Source of the DNA: Lytechinus pictus | Lineage: Eukaryota > Echinodermata > Echinoidea > Temnopleuroida > Toxopneustidae | Direction of reading: 5' to 3' | Assembly: GCF_037042905.1 (NCBI RefSeq) | Contig: NC_087249.1 | Span: forward strand, 15,991,901 to 16,055,900 | DNA: 64,000 nucleotides | In this document: positions 55,900-64,000 of the stretch, piece after piece | Position numbering within the stretch: the first letter of the stretch is position 1 | Layout: each line of letters opens with the position of its first letter | The notes under the pieces: model-generated | What the model saw: only the letters and a program-made list of their open reading frames with translations | Databases searched by the model: none | What the model was told of the DNA's origin: nothing | Made by a program: the position numbers and the translations under genes

Positions 55900-57698
55900 A
55901 TTCGTTTTGAATGGGTTATCGAGTCATTCCTAATTAGGTAAAAACATGGTCTGAAGAAACTTTAACGGGTTGGGGAAACATGTGAAAGTCATGGAAACAC
56001 CAAGGCATCACAATGCTATATATTTGCTTGTAAACGCCCTTCTCGCTAAAGAAGACACCTCTTCTCATAAGTATATCGCAATGGTCAGTTGGTCGAATTG
56101 CCGGGCAACCAAAACTTATTGGATGAAGAATGCGTGGAAACGTGAGCAATCCGTCAAATGAGCCTACACACCATGCACACAGAGGACAATTAGACCCGCG
56201 TGGATGTACTTTTCATTATTATTGCCATTTTTATTTTGTAATTCTTTATGCAAGGACTGGATAGCCTTCTTTAGCCATATGTTGAAAAGAATGCCAGAAT
56301 GAACAATTTCAGTAACTTTATCAGTATTTTTTACGACTAAATTTTGAGTAATTTTGTAAAGGTATTGCCATAATCTGAGCATCGCTACTTCTAGCGACTT
56401 TATGGTGATCGATTGAAGAATATGTTTCAATTGAAACATGTATACTAAGCTTCAAAATCCTTTTTTTTTCTCGTTCTCTCTTTTCCTCATCTCTTCTATT
56501 TTCAGCCTACTTTGTTTTTCTCTTTCTATTTTCCAGCGACGCCCTGACATAATTAATAAAGGATATTTCAAAACAACCTGCCGTTTCAATTGTTACAGTA
56601 ATAATGCCAAAATCACCAAATGAAAGCATGTATGAAACTTACTCGGTGTTCTGTAATTAAAAAAATGTGATCAAATCATCCTGGCGATTTAGAAATACTA
56701 ACCATCGTTTATTTCCTTACAGTCCGTGTTCCGATCTGAAGTTATAAAACTATTTTCGTTTGGAGTCGTGATCTTAAATGATTTCTGAAGTTACAACACC
56801 GTCAATCAGAAGAGCTGCATGAACTTTGAGTAGTTTTCGCCAATATATCTCGTCGTTTGATTTATTTTTACATCCAATACCATTGTCATTTGGACCTCCA
56901 TCAATCATAAACCAGGCCGAGCAGCCTGAACATATTTTAAAAGGTTCCAGCAATTATCATTCTCAAATTCAAGAATCTATATTGTAGAATATAAGCAGAA
57001 CTCTTTAGATGGCGTCAATATATTTCGTCCGTTTTTCTTTTTTTTTTGCTGTTGTTGTTCATGTAGACGACAATGTAAATCTTAGTCAAAGCAGAAATAA
57101 TAAATTATCAAATTATTTTCAATACAATTATTAATCGAGACAAAAAGTCTACCACGAGATGACAAGACAAAGGCTTGATGGGTATATAACATCAATGGCT
57201 TTTGAGTCAAGTACCGCCAAATACAAACAGCGATGATGACCATACGATCTAACAGAGGTTCAACACTTCAGGATGCGGTCTCAATACAGTACCTTTGTAA
57301 AGAGATGGCCACCCTGCAACCTGAATTTAATATACTTTGTTTGCACCACAGCAAATAAGTCAAGTCAGTATTTTTTTATCATTTCCAACGTGACTTGATT
57401 TGATGACGTAGATGAAGTCCGTTGACCCTTGACAAACAATTAGCTAAAATGAATTCTGCAAATATTTTTGTAGGACAATGAAAAAATTAATTTATGATAA
57501 TACTCGCCATTCCTTTTGTAATAATTAGCAACGAAAAACAATCAGAGGATAACATCATATAAGGGTAACTGTACGAGAACTGAACACGGTGAAGATAAAG
57601 CATTTAATTTAAAAAAGGAATATTAATGACCGGTAACTTTCACAAATAAGAAGACTGTTTGGCATAGCTTTTGTCGATCAGAAGAAGGCAGCATTTTT

Positions 57699-57921
57699 TT
57701 TTAATACCAGTCCGGGATCTATTTGTGACCACACCAGTGAAGTGTTAAAACAACACCGGTTTGGTTTTAGACTAATTAAAGATAGGTGTTTATACAGCAC
57801 CAATTAGTGGTAAAACAGCATTAATTTAATTTCACACCGGTGTTGTTGTAACACTTCTCTGGTGTGGTCATATAAATATTCCGGACTGGTATTAAATGAA
57901 CACCGCAGTTTTTGTAGTGTC
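57699..57921. mobile_element. MITE related to 55235-55473
   Basis: Inverted AATACCAGTCCGG and CCGGACTGGTATT, inner CACACCAGTGAAGTGTTAA and GTAACACTTCTCTGGTGTGG, with the same GTGTT/AACAC style. Confidence 0.7.
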
Positions 57922-58925
57922 TCTTTTTTTATGATTTTCTGATGAGAAATAAAAGAGGTTTAGACGGCAAACATAGCCATACAAACATGTGATAAAAGTT
58001 TTGCTTACATAAAGAAGGGGAAAGTACGTTTGTTTAAAAAAAAACATTTTGGACCATGTCTATCGGCAACCTCACCTCCGGCCAATTGCATCAGTTGCCG
58101 TTTAAATACTTGTACATCATTACATACTAACGTTTAGGGGATCAGGTGGGGAGGTATTCTTTATTTTGTTTTTCTTGATTAAATAAAGAGGACATGTTTG
58201 TCTTAATATCAAACCGATCAAATCACATTTTCACCATATTGGTAGCTTTCGTCTGTTACCATTCTGATATGACTGAATTTATTTAGGTTTGATTTTAAAT
58301 TTCCGAAGGAACATAAAGTAGCGAGTTTTTCCTACTGTTAATAGTAATTTCTCTCCGTTGATGAAAAAAAATACGTCGAGGGATTTGATTTTTCTTTTAC
58401 ATTTTGTTTATGATGGTTATTATTAGCTACATTTAACTACACGGGGTGAATTTAAGCCCGAATCTCTCCTGTTTGTCTCCATGGATGCAGTTTTGAGTTA
58501 AGCCCTCTCCGATGCCCTCTCTTGTCTACGAAAAAACATGTTTAAACATTTTAGAATCGTTGAGAATCCATAATATTGTCGGCGAAAAACCCTGCATAAT
58601 TATGTTAACTGGGGCCACTTTTTTCCATAACTATGTACAAAAACGTAAAAATATCCATCTGACTGTGATTTTTGCATGGTCAGCCCCCCCCCCCCCTTTC
58701 CTTCCAAAACTGTTCCACGGTGCCTGGTTAAAGGAAACATCTCAGGTTAACACCATGCAAGCTACTCAATATTCTCAGACATCTCGACAGTAACTTAATA
58801 CAAGTAATCATACAGGCATGGATTCAAGTCCCGTGAAGGCGCAAAATAATTATGGCATTGTGTATCGACTGCGCTAAGACTTGTCAGCATAAATGACAGT
58901 CACACCGGCGATACCGACTCAGTGG

Positions 58926-59068
58926 CCTGTTTCATAAAACTACTTATAATAATAAATTTGCAATAACAGTTTAAAGCTACTGAAATAATTCAATTTGATT
59001 GGCTGATAGCAAAGTTATTAAAGAAATGGTGAATTTATTTTCATGACAAATATTTATGAAACTGGGCA
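58926..59068. repeat. Fold-back repeat, second copy of the GTTTCATAAAAC family
   Basis: Begins GGCCTGTTTCATAAAACTA and ends with the inverted ATTTATGAAACTGGGC. Internal match to 13290-13437. Confidence 0.6.
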
Positions 59069-59765
59069 CAGTTTTACCAAAGCTATGATTACATTATTAC
59101 CGATAACATATCATCGGCCGGTTTGAACTCGGTTTCGTTCGGTGTTCCTGAAGCATTAGTAAGGCTGTCAAACTGTTTTCACTTTTATCACATTAATCTG
59201 TTGGATAAATGCCATAAACTAATCATATGACGCCATCGCTTGTTTTTTGCTTCCCAGTTCTTTCATGAAAAATAGTCCGCATAAATATTGATGAGATTTC
59301 CATGTAATATATATATATATAATATTTCCCTGTTGATTGCCATGCATGCGAAGCGTTACAAAGATTATCAGGAAGCGAACAAACGAATAAACACTAGCAT
59401 GATCCCAAGCAATATGTTTGCACTCAGCAAACATGGTAAATATGATAAAAATATCCACTGTTTGGTATTTGATGTAAATATTGAACTATTTGTCGATTTT
59501 ACAGGATCCTCCCCCCTTTTAAAGGCATCATTCGATGTGGTATGGTTTATGGAATACCTGCTTTACATTATGACGATTGATAGAATATACTCTATACATG
59601 CTTAAAACTGGTGAGATTAAGTGTAATTATGGAATCGCATACATAATGTTGCAGACATTTAACATGTTACTTGTCTGATTCAATTCAATCATGCTTGTTT
59701 GGTTTTATGCAATGTTATTCTTATTATTTCCACTTTAGATGCCTTTAAACACATTTTGTTTTTTT

Positions 59766-59794
59766 AACTACGACATTTTTAAAATGTCGTAGTT
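59766..59794. repeat. Perfect short palindrome
   Basis: 14-base arms (AACTACGACATTTT) around one T. Confidence 0.85.
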
Positions 59795-60283
59795 GCGATA
59801 TTATTTTGATTATTAAACTCTAAACAACTTTTGCACTGTACACAGGTTAATGATATATTTTGGAATTTCAATGACACAAATGCGATTAATTTCAGAAAAC
59901 AATCGAAACGAGGGGAAAGTAAAAAGTTTGTAAAGTTCGTGATTATTTCAAAAGGCAGTGAAGTTGAAATTGTTTTTCTTAGTTAATACTTGATTCAAAC
60001 TTGGCTTCACATATTAAATTTGTCAACTTAATGTAGGTGGGCCATAAAAAAGGCCATCAGATGTATATATTGATTGCTTTAGGCCGCACACGGCACTACG
60101 AATGACATGGTTACGTTTGCGTTCCTTATGACATACGAACAAAAAGTTAGAAGACGATCTTTGGTCTCAATATAGGATTCATTCTTCATGCATCTTATAT
60201 TAGATGTGTCATGTAGACCGACATCCGTTTCGACAACTTGCTCTCGATATACTGTGTGTCTTAGAGGAAATCAAAATTCACAA

Positions 60284-60326
60284 TGTATCCGATGCCATTT
60301 GTCTTGTTTTTTGTAATAGCATCAGG
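60284..60326 (+). CDS. Possible first exon of a secreted or membrane protein gene (partial)
   Basis: The ATG opens MYPMPFVLFFVIAS, a signal-peptide core, followed by donor GTAAGT in phase 1, the same design as the MAM-mucin first exons. Possible second exons start at 60452 (acceptor CTTTCCAG, about 40 nt) or 60966 (acceptor ACATTTCAG), but neither can be confirmed. The rest may lie beyond repeats or outside the window. Confidence 0.35.
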
Positions 60327-61007
60327 TAAGTGAGCGCCTTCGGTATTTATTTGTCGCATTATCCACGTTATGTATATACATATATACATGCATTTGACAT
60401 GCGGTCCCATAATAAACACTTTCTATAATTTCGACCTTTGCATCCTTTCCAGGGAGGGGTTACCTGCTACAGCTGCCGATGAGTGTTCGGGTATGATTGA
60501 ATGGATGGACACTACTCTACTAGGCCCTGTGTGTAGTTCTAGCATATAGAACTTAAAGCTATTAGTTGCTGTAGTTAATTTATAAAAATATATACATTTA
60601 AGGTGAATGGCCTCAAACAATCGGGTTCTTTATAACCTGCACCCACCCATTAGAGATTACGCTTCGCGCGCAATGTAAGTGCTGCCGCGTTTGGCGTGCA
60701 CTTACCACCCCCTCCTGGTTACTCGGTTGAATACGACCATACAATGAGATCCATGAGGTTTGCCCATATCAAGTGTGTGTGTTTTCTAATCACAATAGTA
60801 TTTCAATGGTTACGAGTGATTTTCAGTAACAAAGGTTAATATGTTAAATACTAGTAATATATATGACAAATGTTATGAAAACCCCCCACCCCCTCCGCCC
60901 TTACCCTTCTCCCTGTGTTGCCATTTGACGCATGGAAGTATGGATATTGTCATGTGTTACATTTCAGATGGGGAATGTAGATCGAAACTCGTCTCCATCA
61001 ATTAAAG

Positions 61008-61340
61008 GCCTGGTCCCACTGCACTTACGGATGCAAAGCGGATGTAATGTGTATAAGAATCTTGCCATCCGTTGGAAAACGCTATGCATCCGTTGTGTGC
61101 TCTTTGCATACTTGTTTCATACGCTCTACATCCATCGAGCATCGGTCCAAAGTGATTTCATGGATTGCCCATTTTGTCAATTATCTGGAGCGGTTGAAAA
61201 CGAATGGAGCCACCCCGAAATTGTGCTTGTCAGCTGAATCCGTTTTGAGTACGTTTTGTGTCCGTCGGCCAACGGCCGCACAGAAACGCTGTTAGCGTAA
61301 CATTGCGCTAACACTGCGCTAACAAAGGGCCCTGTTACAA
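61008..61340. repeat. Interspersed repeat (GGCCTGGTCCCACTGCACTT)
   Basis: GC-richer block with repeated ACGGATGCAAAG/GCATCCGT phrases in both orientations, ending near GCGCTAACAAAGGGCC. Frames across it carry no known domain. It may interrupt the gene that begins at 60284. Confidence 0.5.
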
Positions 61341-61498
61341 CTGGTAATCCCGCCGCGATGGCTACAGTCAAAGTAATGCACTATTTACATCTGGGATCAA
61401 CGCTTGACATCACAATCTGTATACCATTATTCATTAACAAATCAGCTACTAACAACATGGGTAGAATGATCGCACAGAAGGCACACAAAGCACTGTTA

Positions 61499-62675
61499 AG
61501 CCCCTTTCACAATTGACGTACGACAACTTGCGACCTTTTGGTCGTGCGACAGGCTGCAACAGGCATCAATCGCCAGTCATCTCATAATATCGCACAGAGG
61601 CTTTCACAGTTGCAACAGCTGTCGTACAACAAAAACAACCAGTAAAACCCGTTGCACGAGTAAGTCGCTTATGATCCTATTGTGCTCGTGTGATCACATG
61701 CGAGTGTTGCACGAGGGATTGCGAGGGGAACGGTCGCACACAACGGTAGTGCAATGTTGTAAGCCGTTGCAATCGGTCTTGCAACAGTCTTATGGCCCAT
61801 CATATTATCGCACCCAGTCGCAAGACAGGTCTCTGTACATGTAGGTCGCTAGCACATGTGCAAGTGTTGTACGACCTCCAGTCGAGTAAATGCGACTACT
61901 TAGTTGTGCCACCTCTCGCACCAAGTCGTGCAACGTTGAACAACACTCCCACGATGATCGCCCGACCGATGGTACGACCCCGGATACGAGCTGATGCGAG
62001 TGAATCGGTCGTATTTGATCGCGTTCAGATTTTGAACATGTTCAAAGTTCAGATGTGACCAGTCACGACCACCTCGAGTTCGTGCGACCGTCTACAACGA
62101 CTGCGAGTGCTCGCAAGTCACCAAGAGATCGATCGTACAACAGCAGGAAAAAAACTGTTGCAGGCGGTCGTAAACTGGTCGGATGTCAATTGTGAAAGGG
62201 GCTGTACGGTCGCATACATGCGAATGCAACGGTAGTGGAATGTTGTAAGCCGTAATTTCGATCGGTCTTGCAACAGTCTTATATTATTGCAACCAGTCGC
62301 AAGACTGGTCTCTGTAGGTATCTAGCGCATGTGCAAGTGTTGTACGACCTCCAGTCGACTAAATGCGACTATACGTAGTTGTGTCACCTCTCGCACCAAG
62401 TAGTACAACGTTGAACAACACTCACACGATGATCGCCCGACTGATGGTACGACCTGATGCGAGTAAATCAATCGTATTTGATCGCGTTTGGATTTTGAAC
62501 ATGTTCAAATTCAGATGCGACCAGTCACGACCACCTCCGACCACCTCAAATTAGTGCGTTCGTCTACAACCACTGCGAGTGCTCGCAAGACACCAAGAGA
62601 TCGATCATGCAACAACAAGAAAAAAACTGTTGCAGGTGGCCGTAAACAGGTCGTACGTCAATTGTGAAAGGGGCT
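61499..62675. mobile_element. Harbinger-like non-autonomous element, 1.18 kb
   Basis: Terminal inverted repeats AGCCCCTTTCACAATTGACG at left and CGTCAATTGTGAAAGGGGCT at right, flanked by TTA on both sides (61496-61498 and 62676-62678), a 3-bp target duplication as in PIF/Harbinger elements. The inside is dense in GTCGCA/GTCGTACGAC phrases and contains a direct duplication of about 0.45 kb (about 61745-62205 and 62225-62665). No transposase frame. Confidence 0.8.
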
Positions 62676-62678
62676 TTA

Positions 62679-64000
62679 GGGCGCCGTTAGGCGCGGGTAT
62701 TGTTAGGGGATTTGAGTTAGGCAAAATCTATAATTTGTGCGTAGTGATCTAGATTAAACTTAAGATTTAGTTATGCTTATTTGTACATTCTACGGGTTTA
62801 AAATCTTGTCTAGGAAAGGGCAAATGAATTTAATTTATTATTATATAGGCCTACAAAAATTCCCTTATTATTACATTTTAAACATGAAATGAGAGCAAAT
62901 AGTAAATATATATTTACTAATTTAATTTTTTTTAAATATCAAATAAGCTTTAAAAAGGTCAAGAAAATTAGCCTATCATGATATTACGATGGATATTCTG
63001 TACCAAAAGAAAATGCGATTCCAATTTTCACCAGTTTCTTTTGTTTGAAAATGCTCTTCACAGACTTCACTCATCATGCTCTTGATAGAGTATTTGCCAA
63101 TGATGATTATCATGCAATAAATTTCATCAGATATTCTTCTTCTTTCTAATGTAGGGTCTATTCTTAGAAATGTCCTCAAACACTTAAAAAATGATCTTGG
63201 AGAAAAAAAATATCTTGATGAAAAGGATCATATCTTGGCACTTATCAACATCCCCCGCTATATACCCATTCTTAAAGGGGTACTCCAAGCTGAAGAAAAT
63301 AATACAGTTTGAACAGTAAAGTGAGACAAACAAAACACTGGGAAATTGACAAAAAATGAAAATAAATACAAAAAATTATGCTATCTTAAAATTTTGTATT
63401 AGGCCCTATTTCGGTGAAATCTATATTCATGTCTTCAGGAATATGCAATGAGGGTATGTTGTATCATGCAAAATTAGGTTTATTTAAATTTTGTCCACCC
63501 AGAATATTGCTTCAAAGATTATCATTTGGTTACTCGGGTGACATACACACATTTGAGACAATTACGAGTTCTTTTCAATAAAATCAGAAAAAGGGGAAAG
63601 AGCTATATAGAGGATATGGCATCATCGTTCCACTTATTGCATATTTATTGCCACATGCTGCTCAGTAATATCATTTGTAAAATACAGTGTTGAATTTTTA
63701 ATATTCAAGAAATTTGTTATTTTTATCAGATTTTGATGAAATTTTCAGCAATTTGCTGATCTAATTTTATTCCATTTATTCATATATTGTTATGTGGGCC
63801 CGGAATATCCCTATAATTCGGTCGAGGTCTATTTAAATTACTTGGTATAAGGAAGGGAGACAAGATTAAAGGGAGAAATTATTCACTAACATCGTCACTA
63901 TTGGTGCCCTTGGCACTGTTTATAGCGATTTATATTAACATTAGCGCCACTGTTAGCTTCTGCTGGGCCTTTTATTGTTAGAATACTAGGAATTCGGCTA
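62679..64000. other. AT-rich end of window without recognised features
   Basis: No exon, RNA gene or clear repeat with both ends could be supported. Confidence 0.45.

Larger units (their letters stand above)
55900..60283. other. Intergenic region between divergent first exons
   Basis: Separates the minus-strand MAM-mucin start(s) from the plus-strand exon at 60284. Contains the MITE at 57699, the repeat at 58926-59068, a C run at 58683-58696 and the palindrome at 59766. No exon recognised. Confidence 0.5.

Overview
The window looks like nuclear DNA of a marine deuterostome, most probably an echinoderm such as a sea urchin. It is AT-rich, gene-sparse and intron-rich. It is crowded with fold-back (MITE-like) elements, tRNA-derived SINEs, decayed LINE sequence and degenerate repeats built on a 'GCGCTTCGCGCTCGCAT' phrase that I associate with sea urchin genomes. 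There are no operons, CRISPR arrays or bacterial features. The species is an inference from repeat style and gene types. Coding exons were found by matching open frames to splice sites with consistent intron phase and to family motifs.

Three protein-coding loci are well supported. (1) Plus strand, 7192-12229: four exons whose lengths sum to 276 codons plus stop. They encode a secreted prepro-protein with a signal peptide, an RSKR processing site and a C-terminal cystine-knot domain of the neurotrophin/Spaetzle type. (2) Minus strand, about 36.4 kb down to 16704: a receptor tyrosine kinase with FN3-type ectodomain blocks, a short Ig-like piece, one transmembrane helix, a complete kinase domain and a C-terminal tail. 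Its twelve 3' exons join in perfect phase into 603 codons plus stop. The 5' end and the stretch at 31.5-32.5 kb are not fully resolved. (3) Minus strand, 55103 down to 47681: a signal peptide, two MAM domains, a long Ser/Thr-rich mucin-like stalk, one transmembrane helix and a short tail. Its eight exons sum to 1021 codons plus stop. A second possible signal-peptide exon lies at 55842-55899. A possible fourth gene starts on the plus strand at 60284 with a signal-peptide-like exon, but its continuation is not clear.

Layout: 1-7 kb repeats; 7-12 kb ligand gene; 12-16.7 kb repeats and microsatellites; 16.7-36.5 kb kinase receptor gene, whose introns carry many mobile elements; 36.5-46 kb repeats, including a nearly identical 1.66-kb unit in three tandem copies (37.8-42.8 kb) and a 2.84-kb inverted repeat with mariner-like ends (43.2-46.05 kb); 46-47.7 kb unassigned; 47.7-55.9 kb MAM-mucin gene; 56-64 kb mostly mobile elements, including a Harbinger-like element with TTA target duplications.

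The cystine-knot ligand gene and the FN3-type receptor kinase gene are neighbours and converge tail to tail. Insect Torso is an FN3-type kinase receptor whose ligands (Trunk/PTTH) are cystine-knot factors. A linked ligand-receptor pair is therefore a tempting but untested hypothesis, and is the main functional idea I draw from the window.
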